DNA of 64,000 bases from Atopsyche davidsoni (GCA_022113835.1 JAILWY010000012.1:16554001-16618000), one strand, 5' to 3'; shown: positions 24,999-37,005, numbered from the stretch's first letter. Translations and numbers: made by a program. Notes: generated from the sequence alone by a model not told the origin.

Positions 24999-26353
24999 CA
25001 CATTGACAAGTGACGTTTTACGGTTAAACGGAAATTTCTGCACAAAAATTGAAATCCCCATGTCCTGAACTTAATGATGGACCTGCATGGGATATTTTCC
25101 CATCGGCAGCCCTGATCGGCGCTCCTTACACTACCGCACAAACAAATATTTACCGATCGGAAGTTAGAAAGGCATTTCGGGCCGGGTACGGAGTGCTCAT
25201 TAGACGAGCCAAGCCGCTGCCTCGATTAATGGACTACCTGCGATTTCGATACCTGTTAATTAATTAGTGAAATTCGATATTTGAACACGGCTCAGAGAAA
25301 TAATTGCGAATTGAAATAAAGGAGAGGATACAAAAGCGTTTTATTAATGATGCGTCGGCCGTATTTGTAAATTGGAATTGTTGTGTATTTCTCGATGCTA
25401 ATGACTACTACATAATTTTGATTGAATTTAATTATCTCTATTTGTGCTTCTCATTATATTCATCATCGCGATTTGATTAGCAGATTATAATTCCGAGCAT
25501 TAGGGACCTCCGGTATATATTAACTTCTTTCTGACCATAACAATATTTTCATATTTATTGAAATTTATCAATAATACATATTTACTATACATAGATATAT
25601 AAAACTATTATACTTATTATTAAAAATACAAAAATAAGAACAAATGAATAGATTATATAAATGTATAAAATCAACTTAAAATCAACACAAGACAATTTTG
25701 TTTAAATCTCTGTATTTTTCTTTGTATTTGTTGCTTACAAGTTCCACGATTAGCATAACTGCTTATCAAACGCGGGTCCCAGTTTTGAATACGAGCTGAA
25801 GAATATAAGTTTAATTGCATTCAGATTCTAAACGAAGGAAACATTTGGAGAAAAAAGCACTCACTAAAGCATATCTAATGCTCTCTATAAAAGTAAAATA
25901 AGGCACTAGAAAATAATAAAAGGTTCGCTGCAATCGCTTATAATGTATGAGTCTTGATAATTGATTTTTAAAAATTGAATTCTTCAATTTGTATTCAGCA
26001 TATGAACAGAACCGACACATCAATTATTTACAGCTAATCACCTTTTCACAATAACGCTGCTCGCATAACAAACATAAAAGATAATTATTTATAAGCTCCG
26101 ACCCTGGCTTGTGTAATAAATCTTTGAGGTAGCGATAGCAATTGGAATGGCTGCAGTCCTCATTTGGGGAAGCTGGTACTTATAATAACAATAATAATTT
26201 GTCTGCACTGTTGTGATGACCTGAGGTGCATTTAAAACATGCACTGCTGCGTGACATAAAACTGTAGCACTGTCGGTTAGGGACCTTTACCTATATGGGT
26301 AAACAAAAACTGCACATATATTCTTACACTATAAAAAAACATACTATTGTATT
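24999..26353. other. noncoding spacer, no gene seen
   Basis: A mixed-composition block at 25,050-25,270 ends in a homeodomain-like TTAATTAATTAG. Open frames there are about 75 codons and not recognised. The rest is AT-rich. Confidence 0.4.
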
Positions 26354-27640
26354 AGAAGTATGCATTAATTTTAATGCATACTTCTTTTTTTTAAATTTTT
26401 GTTACTAGTATTGAGTCGCATCAGGCTATACTTTATTTAATTTCATTGTGAAGCGTCACTATTGCGCTTTATTTTTCAGTATATGTCATATCGCTGAAGT
26501 GTATACAACATTTTTTTTTGAGCTCTCAACATGTCAACTTTTGTACCAACAAAACGCCATTTGCGGGAAGCTTTACTTTTCTGTTTCAATTGGAAGAAAA
26601 AAGCACCTGAAAGTCACCGATTTCTGTGTGAAGTTTATGGTGAACATGCTCCGTTACAACAAACGTGTGAGAACTGGTTTCGACGCTTAAAAAGTGGTGA
26701 TTTCGATGTGGATGACAAAGAACGTCCAGGCCAGCCAAAAAAATTCGAAGATGAAGAATTAGAGGCATTGCTCGATAAAGACCCGTGTCAAAAGCAAACA
26801 GAACTCCCAGAATCATTGGGAGTTGATCGAGCAACAATTTCAAGACGCTTAAAACTATTAGGAATGATTCAAAAGCAAGGAAATTGGGTGCCACGTGAAT
26901 TGAAGCCGAGAGACGTCGAAAGGCGATTTTGCATTTCAGAAATGCTGCTTGAACGCCACAAAAAAGTCGTTTTTGCATCGTTTCGTTACTGGTGATGAAA
27001 AATGAATTCACTACGACAGCCTGAAGCGTAAAAAATCATGGGGTAAGCCCGGACATGCATCAACATCGACGGCCAGGCCAAATATTCATGGCGCCAAGGT
27101 AATGCTGTGAAGTTGGTGGAATCAGAAGGGTGTCATCCACTATGAGCTGCTGAAACCAGGCCAAACTATCACAGGCAAGTTCTACAGACAACAATTGATG
27201 CGTTTGAAGCGAGCATTGGCAGAAAAACGGCCAGAATATGCAACCAGACACGAGTCTGTAATTTTCCATCATGACAATGCTCGACCACATGTTGCTAAAC
27301 CGGTTAAAACATATTTGGAGAACAGTGGATGGGAAGTTTTGCCTCACCCGCCTTATAGCCCAGACCTTGCCCCTTCCGACTACCACTTGTTTCGATCGAT
27401 GCAGAATGCCCTTTCTGGAATACGCTTCACTTCTGAACAGGGTATCAAAAATTGGCTTGATTCTTTCTTGGCTTTAAAAGACGAACAGTTTTTTTGGGAT
27501 GGAATCCATAATTTGCCCGAAAGATGAGAAAAAGTAGTGGCTAACGATCGACAATACTTTGAATAGAATATATTGCACCAATTTTTTTATAATAAAGCTC
27601 CAATTACACGAAAAAATCCTTAAAATTAATGCTTACTGCC
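26354..27640 (+). mobile_element. degenerate mariner transposon
   Basis: The ends carry a shared inverted segment: AGTATGCATTAATTTTAA at the left and AGTAAGCATTAATTTTAA, inverted, at 27,619-27,637, with one mismatch in 18. The left end is unusual, because 26,354-26,385 is a 32-bp palindrome with 15-bp perfect arms, so the TIR is doubled back on itself. An AATAAA at 27,591 follows the transposase. The exact outer limits and the TA duplication are not certain. The length of about 1.29 kb is normal for mariner. Confidence 0.85.
26531..27566 (+). pseudogene. mariner transposase pseudogene (DD34D family)
   Basis: Encodes a cut-and-paste transposase related to the mauritiana/mellifera/cecropia mariner groups. 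The first 145 or so codons are open and show the paired helix-turn-helix region (LREALLFCFNWKK at the start, then WFRRLKSGDFDV and SLGVDRATISRRLK). A homopolymer-type frameshift lies near 26,965. After it come GDEK with the following Trp codon changed to a stop (27,003), SWGKPGHASTSTA, another stop near 27,108, then HDNARPHVAKP and YSPDLAPSDYHLF. All three catalytic Asp codons are still present. A stop at 27,525 precedes the natural C-terminus, where the original stop is TAG at 27,564. It cannot make an active enzyme. Confidence 0.93.
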
Positions 27641-29244
27641 AATAATTATATAAAAAATAAATAAATACTGATATTTCTATTCGGTGAGGTCGTCTTTGCG
27701 AAAAGTGAGTTCGTCAGTTATATTATTTTATATTTTAAAATGTTTAGGAATTGGTACACGGTACGTTCATTATATTCTGCATGGCGACATGGTTAATTTC
27801 AAGAGCTGTTAGGTCGCCATGGCGATTTATATTGACCATAAATAATAACACCAGATAAAAAATAGAATACACGTTTAACTAGGGAAACAAAGAGTCGATT
27901 TCAGAATGGGTTCAAAGTTTTAGAGGAAAATAAAACTTTATTTCAAATCGCTTACTGGTGCAGGTTTTTTGTGATTTCTATAATGAAATACCACACGTGG
28001 ATGCGATCGTTGCTCACGTGCGCACGTCTTCCACGTGCGATTACTCACTCATCAAGAGTAAATTGATTAATGGTTGGACTACTTGTTTAATTAACAATGT
28101 TTTCCACTCATTGTGGTAAAACCACCTCGAATTTCAATGACTGGCAATTTTTTCCAGATTCCAGATTCGGATCCAGTAACCAAAGTTTTTAGATTTTGTT
28201 TATTCAGTTGAACTTATAAATAATCACCAGCTTAAAAAGCTAATGATTATTGTGGATTTTATTAGCAAAGTAAATGCCGGACACCTATTACAGCCGCAAT
28301 TATCGCTGCACACTTTCTACGCTTGCTTGCTTACTTGGTTTTTCTTTCACGTTCTCAAATTATAAGAACTTGACTGTCTCTCGTTTATGAAATAAAGGGA
28401 AAAAACGATGTTTAAAAAAATCCTCAGTTTGTTTTGAATAGCTTGCTCATTTGCCAATCGTGACCCACGAATCTCAAATACCTTAATATGTTTGTTTGCA
28501 TAGGTAACATTTAAAAAACGATTATGACTGTACGTAGGTGTTTATTTTAGACATGGATTAAAAATCACCAAAAGCTAATCAATAATGCTGATCTTATATC
28601 AATTCTCGAGGCGATCACAACGTATCGATTTCTATAACACAATGAATTCTTATCCTACGCTTTATTAAAGCAGACATTGAAAAACGGAAAACAGCTGACG
28701 TGTGGGAGGCGCACACGCCTTTATGGCGCATTATCCTACACGGGTAATGCCAGTAATAAATTGTCAATTATATGAACATCTCCTTGCACGTGATAACGAC
28801 GAAGAAAGTAGAGAAGTAATTACAGTTTATACGTTACGACTCCAATCCAATCAGAAATCAATAAGCCGTAAACATGAAAAAATCATCTTCAAAAATTATA
28901 GTCGAGTAAAGGCCACCTCTATCAGAGCCTAAAAAGACTTTAAAAAATATTACTTTTAAGGGACTTTAGAATTCTTATTGCACACGTCATAATTACTGTG
29001 TATTTTCTGTCGTTCAATTGTGTAAAAAATATAACGAAGACATTGCCCTTGAGTCTTCATACTTTTGTTAATTTATTAATAAATTTTTAGGAATCATTAC
29101 TGTATTTTCACGCGCATCCATGTCAAAATACATTTTCCTTTATAAAACCACAAAAGCTCGATCACACATAAAAAAAATCTACATGTAAATCGTGCTAAAA
29201 TAAGAGAGATATTTTTTTTTACATTAACAATATTATCACGGCTT
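27641..29244. other. AT-rich noncoding DNA, no gene seen
   Basis: Spacer after the mariner. Apart from the E-box group at 28.0 kb I see only chance frames. A 76-codon frame at 28,702-28,932 shows no known domain. Confidence 0.45.
27994..28037. promoter_or_regulatory. three CACGTG E-boxes
   Basis: Canonical CACGTG sites at 27,994, 28,015 and 28,032, with an additional CACGT at 28,023. CACGTG binds bHLH proteins such as CLOCK/CYCLE, Myc/Max and, with ACGTG cores, HIF-type factors. Three perfect sites in 44 bp in an AT-rich region would be rare by chance. Function is inference. Confidence 0.45.
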
Positions 29245-29430
29245 TATGCCTCGCAATCGGTAGCAGGAGTTGAGTTCACGTGGATGCGGAAATTGCGCCA
29301 GAGGCTGGAGATCTGTGGTGAGACTGGCCCAGGACAGAGACAAGTTCGAGGAAATGTTCACCAACCTCCTATGGGGAGAGGCAACAAGAGAAGAAGAGTG
29401 CCAGTGCCAGAGCACCTGGTGCGGAGCGCG
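29245..29430 (+). pseudogene. remnant of a dispersed coding repeat, copy C
   Basis: This aligns at base level with the reverse complement of 57,650-57,830. In one frame it gives VDAEIAPEAGD. After a frameshift it gives DRDKFEEMFTNLLWGEAT, which corresponds to DGDMFVELVTDLL in the other copy. The DRDKF-type C-terminus recalls insect non-LTR retrotransposons, but I cannot name the family. Confidence 0.45.
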
Positions 29431-31068
29431 AGGAGCGTGACGCCTCGCAGGTAATGCTCGCCCGGCCCAGCTAATTATTACATACGTGTGATTAAATAAA
29501 ACACACTCGGTGTACACGGATCAGGTTGTAAAGCCGAATTGCACTGTAACAATGCCGTATTCAATACATTAATGGCGGAGATAAGGCAGGCACAGCCGTA
29601 CAAAAATATTTCAAATTCACAGTTAATCTGCCTGCGTAATTATTAAAATTACTTTTAATATTTTAAAATGCTACGTTGAATGTTTGGTTAGCGCTCGTTT
29701 TCATCCCACGTTTTTTTTAAACTGTCTTAATATTACGCAATAACCTGCGTGTAGTGGGCAATTGGATTGTTGAAATTATTGTTTTAAAAAATAAAAACTA
29801 ATAGGTACGCAGCTTCACTTTAATGCATCAAATAAAACATTCATAAATTTAAGTTTATTGCTTATTGATCAATATAATTACAAGTTAAAACAGGTGTACC
29901 CTGCCGTTGAAGTTGCAACACGCCTACTAGCAAGTGAGCAGACTTTAATAAAACGATGACATAGACGAAGTGCAAAAGCATACTAACAATATTCTTGAAG
30001 TTTTTTAGGTTTTTCAGATGTCGGTCTTAAGTTTGGCTATTGGTGATGTCACCTGAAGAGATACTCCAAGAGGTTTTAAAAACATCGGCATTCAATAACA
30101 ACTTTCTCTGCTGTATCCAAATGTTATAGCAGACATCTGACTAATATCTTATAATATAACACGCTTTTTTTTATTGCAAATGCATTATAAATTAGGTACA
30201 TTATCAAGACACAAATTTAAAAGATGATTTGCAAGATTTATTTTTACGAATTGCGCCAGTATTCTTTTTAGTAATAATTTAATTAAGTAATTGTAGAATG
30301 AATATTAGTTGGGTTTTTTGTAGCACATTCTCTTGATCTTAAATTTAACTAAAAAAATACGCTCGACGCGGAGCTATAATATGCAGAACCGAGGTATGCG
30401 TTTCATTCGAGCAATATATCACTGCATGCCCTTAAATGTCATTTCAAATGAGATAAATGCTATGTAATTTGGAGGCAGGTAGATAGCCAATCGTGGGGTT
30501 CCGGTTTTAAATCCGGTTGAAGCAATTAGTTAAATAAGTTTTTACAATTCTGTAGATTATAGTATAAGAAAGCAAGTGTACGATTGCTGAAATTTCTCTG
30601 ATTGCAACGAAGTAAATTCCAGAGACGTATCAAGCCGTACACAGCCACAGCCACTTAAAAGTATCAGATTTTTAGATCATCTGGACTCGGGTGTCTATAT
30701 TATAAAAATATTGAATTTGATGTAATTGTCTTTCACTGAATTTTGAAAATTCATGAATCTGTTGATGTTTCAAAAGTAAACTAAAATTAAGTTATTTAAA
30801 AAATATACCTCATATGTGCGAAAAAAGGTGTTAGAAATTTCACGGTCCCGCGTCTCAAAGATACGAATCGTATTCATTTTATCACCATACAATCTAAATT
30901 AAACGCGACTAATTCAATGCGACTGGAACAACTCTCGAGCCGGCAGGCGCGGAGAGAGTTCCGAAAAATGTATCCTTCGCTGAATTTATGGCCGTCTTTG
31001 TTTTATTGTAATATAAAATGACAACAATGACTCTAAATATTCCACGTCCCCGTCTCGTGCAGATCACA
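29431..31068. other. AT-rich noncoding DNA, no gene seen
   Basis: No supported exon. Near 30,500 GGTTCCGGTTTTAAATCCGG resembles a B-box only weakly and was not called. Confidence 0.45.
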
Positions 31069-31320
31069 TTATGCGGGCGGCGGATTTACATTTACACGGG
31101 TCTGACGTGCAAATGAGCTATGAGAAGAGCCGGCCTGCTCGCATTGTCTCCGGCGCTGATGAGGGAAGAAGTGTCGGAGTTCAGGTCGCACCGAGCTGCA
31201 CCAGCCGGCACCAGGTCGCCGGAGACTACGAGACGATGCATCACTGAGCCGGCTGCACGTGCATCGGTGCACAATCCACTGACGAGGCAATCAAAGGGCA
31301 CACCTTCCGATTAGAACAAT
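31069..31320. other. GC-rich island, possibly regulatory
   Basis: A CpG-containing block with short frames open on both strands. Amino-acid content is R/A/S-rich and unlike known domains, so I favour regulatory DNA or a noncoding first exon over a coding gene. Confidence 0.3.
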
Positions 31321-31969
31321 GGCGAGCAGCACGACAATTATTTTTGGACCCACAGTCAATTATCTGCGTGTACATAAAATAATCAATTTGACAAAATTAC
31401 AGGGAATTTGCAAGATATCTCATAACGAAAATCTGACGGTCAGGTTCAAAAAACGCGTGTCTTTAAAATACAGTTAAACCAAACAGACAATGTACCGGAA
31501 TAATATTTACGTATTGGGTATTAGTTTACGCACACAACCATAAAAAATAACAAGATTTTGAGTAGTGTATTTTTTTATTTATTTATTATTAAGCTTCGTA
31601 CACACTGATTTCTAAACGTATCACAATAATAATTATAAGACTACAACATTCCACCGGCAGTACCCCACAATTTCTCCGAGAGAATCCGATAACGGTGAAC
31701 ATTGTACGATTCGACCCGCCGTGGATACGATCGATTGGCGGCTTTGCGCGTATGAACAATTACGTTCTAATCCAGGATTTCATTACTTGTATACTACGTT
31801 AAAAAATAATGCAACAAACGTTTCGTACGCACCGTTCAAGCAGTCAATGGTAGAGGCAAACTATTAACACTTGCAAAATCTCTGAAATGCAGAATTAGTG
31901 AAAAAATGTATATATGAAGTAACTAGACAGTATTTAGTGTTGAGATTTAAGGGCGTTTGCGTAAATAAT
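31321..31969. other. AT-rich noncoding DNA, no gene seen
   Basis: Spacer with scattered mixed-composition DNA around 31,680-31,750. No supported feature. Confidence 0.45.
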
Positions 31970-32190
31970 TTCCAACAAAGGTGCTCGGATTCGGGAAGGG
32001 GCGTCGCCTGACACCTGTCGAGGTCCGCCCGGCCAGGAGGTTGAACGGTCTCGCGACGACCTTCGCCGGTCAGGTTACGTAACTGCACCACCGGTGTCGA
32101 GGAAATTCCTCGTCTTCCGAGCCATGGCAGCCGTCGATCGGAAATTAATTCTCCGTTCCCCATTGAATCGTTCGTCAGCGGGCGGTGTTT
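31970..32190. promoter_or_regulatory. candidate regulatory island with palindromic motifs
   Basis: A GC-richer block with two palindromes. GTTACGTAAC (32,074-32,083) matches PAR-bZIP or C/EBP-type sites (vrille/Pdp1 group). CGAGGAAATTCCTCG (32,098-32,112) has a GGAAATTCC core like a Rel/NF-kappaB site. A CACCTG E-box lies near 32,011. The minus-strand frame through it (155 codons) is not recognisable as a protein. Confidence 0.35.
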
Positions 32191-32640
32191 AAGACGAGCA
32201 ATTGAAATAAATAAAAATAAATGTGCAATTGCAAGCCACGCTGTGGAGCTGTTATATACAAACCGAGAGCTTGATAAATATTTTATTAATAATAATATAA
32301 TTATCATGTGTGAAAGATTTATAATCATCAAGACTTTCTATTCACAATAAGCTACTGAAAAAAGCGACAAATTCATAGAGACATATTTTTTTATTTAAAC
32401 GATAGGCGCTCTAATATTATTGTTTAGTACAATAAGGTGTCGGCACGCCTTCTGTCACTTTGACGTCTAATTGACATTATTTAAAATAATATATTTTGTG
32501 TACGACTGTTTTATTAGCAAAGTGTGCACACAAACACGGGTGTCGGGAGGAAAGAGGAACATTCCAATATGGATTGCAAAGAATGGAAGGCGGTCCGCGT
32601 AGTCGGCTTTTTCTCCTACCGGCGGAGTTATCGAAGTACT
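32191..32640. other. noncoding spacer, no gene seen
   Basis: AT-rich, with no supported feature. Confidence 0.4.
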
Positions 32641-33439
32641 TTTAAACGATTAAAATACCGCGAGTGGCCGAAGATGCGGCACTCATCTCGCCAACCGGTC
32701 GGCTCCCGGAGACCCGAAGTAAAGCCTCGCCCGTCGCGGTGTTTGCGTACCGCTTAAACTGACTGCAAACACTCCCGGTGCCGGGGGAGCCGTCAACACG
32801 AAGATGAATCCGTCCGAATATTTGCCTACGTGTTTTATCGCATGATACGCACGAGCGTCGTGAAAACGTCAAGGGGGAGCCGATTGTTCGGTTGCAGTGT
32901 AGGCTGGAGTCGGGGGGAGGCTGGGGAGGCTCCGGGCCCGGCGAGAGTTCACGGCGCGCGGCTGTGGGAGCGACTTTAACGGGTGGACGGACAGCAACCC
33001 GGCTAGAACGGGCTACGTGTGCCGGCGAAGCGGCGCTGCGGCCCAACTCACCTACTGTCGGCTGCGGGGCGTTAATCCATAGCACTAGGGAACGAGTATC
33101 ACAGTATCGCAGGTTTCACTAATTGTCACACGGAACGTTTGCACTCATTGCGGGTGTTTGGGTCGCGGAGTCACTGACGCGGGCGTGTGCGCGACTTGCG
33201 GCGCTCGTCTCGGCGGTGCGGGGCGCGGGGCGGGCGGGGCGGGGCGCGGGGCGGGAGGCGCCGCGTGTCAGCTGGCCCGGCGCAGGCGTCTGCTTTACCG
33301 GCCGACAGGTGCCACACCTGCGCGGCCGGTAAGGCAGGTATCCGCGCAGGTGGGCGCCCGCCGCGCTCGCGGTTGCTTGCGCCTAGGCGCCGGTGCGATT
33401 TCGGGCAAATGCGCATGTGATGCCGACGAAGAATTTACG
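32641..33439. promoter_or_regulatory. large CpG-rich island, candidate promoter or first exon
   Basis: The most GC-rich noncoding block in the window. Overlapping GC boxes (GGGGCGGGG types) fill about 33,218-33,262. Four E-box/Zelda-like sites follow: CAGGTG 33,306, CACCTG 33,315, CAGGTA 33,335 and CAGGTG 33,347. GGCCGGTAAGG at about 33,324 looks like a 5' splice donor. Many frames are open on both strands because of the composition, and none shows a domain. It could be the promoter and noncoding first exon of a gene whose other exons I cannot see. Confidence 0.4.
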
Positions 33440-33441
33440 TA

Positions 33442-34593
33442 TGAGGAAGATCCGATAAGTACCTAGCCTACAAAAAAAAAACGGAAATTTTGGAAAAGTA
33501 GCGATTTATTTCTTAAAATAGTCGATGCTCCAACTTCTTTAATCCATCTGAAAAATACGTTTTCTAGAGGTCTGCAAAGTAGGCCTCCGTGGCGGCGATG
33601 GAAACTTTGGAAACAAAAAAAATTGCACGGGGCCAAATCTGGAAAATACGGTGGATGGGAGAGCAGTTCGTAGTGCAATTCGACCAATTTGGCCGTGGCG
33701 ACGGTGGAGGTGTGAGCCGGTGCATTGTCATGCTGGAAGAGCACTTTTTTCTTCGCCAAATGGGGCCGTTTTTTCTGCAACTCGGCGTCTAATCGGCCCA
33801 ATAAGTAAAGCCCTGTGATCGTTTTGCCCTTCTCAGATCACACCTTGTGAATCCCAGAAAACGGTGGCCATCACCTTTCCGGCCGATAGGACAGTCTTCG
33901 CCTTCTTCGGAGCACGTTCGCCGGATGAAGTTCACTGTTTCGACTGTTCCTTGGTCTCTGGTGTGTACCAGTGCATCCATGTTTTGTTGATGGTCACAAA
34001 ACGACGCAGAAACTCCTTCGGATTGCGCTTAAACAGCGTCAAACACTACTCCTAAGTGGTTTCATGGTTGCGCTTGTTGTCTGGAGTGAGCAAACGCGGC
34101 ACCCATCGCGCCGATAGCTTTCTCATGTCCAAAATTTCATGCAGGATATGACCCACGCGGTCTCTTGAGATGCCTACTGTTTCAGATATCTCGCGCACCT
34201 TCAATCGGAGGTCTGCCAATACGAGATCGTGGATTTTTGTCATGTTATCCTCCGTGGTAGCCATTTTCGGGGCACCTGGGCGTGGCTCATCAAAAATCGA
34301 CGTGCGACCACGTTGAAACTCGTTAAACCAATTTTTGACGGTCGCCATCGAAGGAGAAGAGTCACCGTACACAGCATCCAAGCGCTCTTTGATTTCGCTG
34401 TGCGATTTTCCTTCCAAAAACAAGAATCGAATCATCGACCGATATTGCTCTTCGATAGTCCGCTTCCACACGCGGTCAAATCAAAACTACGAGTCCGATT
34501 CGGCTGAAATACAGTAGCCGTCTACGAGAATGTACTACTATACTACTAGCCCTATCGGGTGGTGAGGCTAAGTACTTATCGGACCGCCCTCGA
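33442..34593 (-). mobile_element. degenerate mariner of a second subfamily
   Basis: 1,152 bp with imperfect terminal inverted repeats (TCCGATAAGTACCTAGCCTA at 33,451; inverse of AGGCTAAGTACTTATCGGAC at 34,565-34,584). TA target duplications lie at 33,440-33,441 and 34,594-34,595. It inserted right at the edge of the CpG island ending near 33,420. The sequence is unlike the mariner at 26.4 kb, so the two are separate invasions. Confidence 0.9.
33463..34471 (-). pseudogene. mariner transposase pseudogene, SETMAR-like group
   Basis: The N-terminal 139 codons (34,471-34,055) are open, with the helix-turn-helix region (SHSEIKERLDAVYGD, ATVKNWFNEFQRG) and the second DNA-binding motif (ISRDRVGHILHEIL, then WVPRLLTPDNKRN). 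After a stop the frame changes twice. The catalytic region is recognisable as TINKTWMHW, then KKKVLFQHDNAPAHT and PDLAPCNFF. The first and third catalytic Asp positions are now Asn, and only the middle one (HDNAPAH) remains. The C-terminus is scrambled. It is inactive. Confidence 0.9.
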
Positions 34594-35485
34594 TATAAAA
34601 AAAATTACAAACATATTTATTTTAAATAAAGTGTTAAAAATTGATAAATTCATTTTATTTTTAAATATTAGCGTCTTTGAACTTCAAAATAAGTCTTAAA
34701 AACATTTTAACAAAAACACTAAAAAAATATTTTTAATTATAAATTGAACTCACGAGTTAAAGCATTTTTAAAAATATGCATGGAGTACCAACGCGTGAAT
34801 GATTCTTTAATTCATGAGTTGGAAGTCGCGAACGAAAGATAGTCCGATGAAAACTGCGTTTGGCTTGTCAGGATTCCGGCATTTGCCTTGTTGTTTAAAA
34901 CCTGCATCATAGGGCTAATGTAGAAGCAATTAACAATATTATACTGTAGTTTTTTCATCGAGAATTCCAAAAGCAGATTGATATTATATTGTTCAATCAT
35001 ACTTACAAAACCCTAAGGATCTTCACAGATTTATCACGGGAAAAACGAAGTCGTGATGTGATAATAAACAGCATCAATGCCTACAATAATTTCTACGTGT
35101 AATTTAAAATGCACATCCTCATAGTAATCTCTTAATAATAGTTGTTTAATTTTAATGTTTACTAATGTTATACATCGCTGTGGTATAATTGATGATCACT
35201 GCCTCTTTAGATGGAAAATATGCGCAACTTGCAATTGTTTTTAAATCTGCGAAACGATGCTCGAAGCACGAAGTTACACCAACTCAACCGACCCGGATTT
35301 TCTGCAGTATCAGCAAAAAGCCAAGTTTACTTCCACGCCACTGTTCACTTTTTCTGAATACCGCAGAATATTACTCTGTCACCCTCGGTTTCGATCAATA
35401 TTTAGGTACTCGCTTAGATGATGCAATAAACTGTGATAAATAATCATTCGGGTTTTTTTTGGAATTGTCCGCATTTTAAAACCAG

Positions 35486-35540
35486 CCTGGCTTGGTGGCT
35501 TGGACGCATGTTTGCTTATCTGGATTCAAATCCTAGGGCA
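35486..35540 (+). repeat. possible tRNA-derived SINE fragment
   Basis: An A-box-like TGGCTTGGTGG (35,488-35,498) is followed by a B-box-like GGATTCAAATCC (35,522-35,533) at SINE-type spacing. No cloverleaf can be drawn with confidence, so this is not called a tRNA gene. Confidence 0.4.
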
Positions 35541-36907
35541 AACACTTTTTTAATTTTTATAATTTTGTCAAATATAATAGTTTTCAATTTCAGGGGGGAA
35601 ATCCCTCCGTTTTGTGTGATTGTCAAAAACGGAAAATTTTGGAGATCAATCGATTCAGAAAAAGCCTTTGGATACATTTTAGTGCGTACGGCCTTCTATT
35701 TGTTAAAGTAGAAAGTAAACCTGGAGTAAAAATGCGAAAATCATTATCTGAAATAGTAAAATATTTTTTCTGGAATGAATGTTGGTGTCACGTAAAATAT
35801 GTTTATTTATAACATTGTAAATAAAATATTTGATCTTATTTATTTATAAACCAAACAAAAAACTCCGTGGTAAAATTAAAACACCTCGCAAAAATCGCTT
35901 AAATTGCGTATTTAAACAAAAAATTGTATTAAAAGAGAAAGATTGTGAACTGAATTTGCGAATTTTTATGGAAGTTTTCTAACTTATCGAGCCTACATCT
36001 AACTCACTTTTCCTTGACTAAAGAGAAGAGCTATAAATAAATACACGAATTTTTAATGAATTCGAGTATGTTAATCAATATATGCTTAAAAATGTGAAAC
36101 TTTTTCAATTATAATCATTTCTAATAACTTCAAGTACGAGATGAAGTAATGAAGTGAATTACCAAAATCATACATGATACTCAGTAAATGTTCAAAAATA
36201 TATTACTTTGTGAATATTGCACTTTATATAATTTTGCTTATAATTTTTTGTCTGCATTTAGTTTTATGTAATTATTTTGTCAGTCTGGTATATAAATTGA
36301 ATTATAATTAAAAGAAATACAGCCAGCTTGAGGGAAATCGCTTGAGTGGTAGGAAAATGAATGTCGCCTCTGGCCAGTTGTTGCAACGCGGATCTCAGAA
36401 CTCCGGGGGGTTGGCCGGTTTGGCACAAGAATTCCAGAAGTTTACAGGAATTCGTGATCGAAGCGAGATAAGTATACGAATATATAATCAACATACATAT
36501 TCTTTAACGGGGACTCTAAATTCATTTAACTTTACGCTCTTAAAAAGTATAAATATATATTGGAAAAAAATAACATTTATTACACTTTTTTTATCAAACC
36601 TCTTGCAATCTTAATCAACAACAAGTCAGGTCAGGTCACAAAACTATAAAACAAAGCAAACTTTGATTCTACTATTGATATGTACGACCTGTTATGGTTT
36701 GTAAATCTGTTACAAAAAAATCTAATTTTAATAAACAAATGCGTGAATAGATCACCCTCCGTGTTGTTGTTCATTTCGTTATTTTTATATATATTTTTTC
36801 TTTGCAATTACTATTTTTGTCCTTGTCTACAGCTTTTTGAACTATCATTCGTGAAATTTCTTGATACATTTAGGAACAATGCGTCACTCGCAGTCGAGTA
36901 GAAAGCA

Positions 36908-37005
36908 AATAAAGGTCTAAGACAGTGTGACCGCGTTGGGAGTCGAGCCCGGAACCCGAGCCGACAGCACCGGCGGCTCGACCTAGTTCGTAGTGAGCTA
37001 ACAGC
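36908..37005 (-). repeat. possible tRNA-like repeat fragment
   Basis: On the minus strand GTTAGCTCACTA resembles an A-box, and GGGCTCGACTCCC (36,938-36,950) resembles a B-box about 40 bases later. The stretch is GC-rich in AT-rich surroundings. It may be a SINE remnant. Confidence 0.3.

Noticed and set aside
26586..27386. Minus-strand frames of 108-141 codons
   Set aside because: These are shadows of the plus-strand mariner transposase.
31864..32331. 155-codon minus-strand frame
   Set aside because: It passes through a GC-richer island and AT-rich spacer alike, with no domain or splice context.
32642..33466. Several 70-150-codon frames on both strands in the CpG island
   Set aside because: Overlapping frames on both strands reflect CpG-rich composition. 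The residues are mainly R, A, G and P without a known fold.
33589..34507. Plus-strand frames of 60-92 codons
   Set aside because: These are shadows of the minus-strand mariner transposase.
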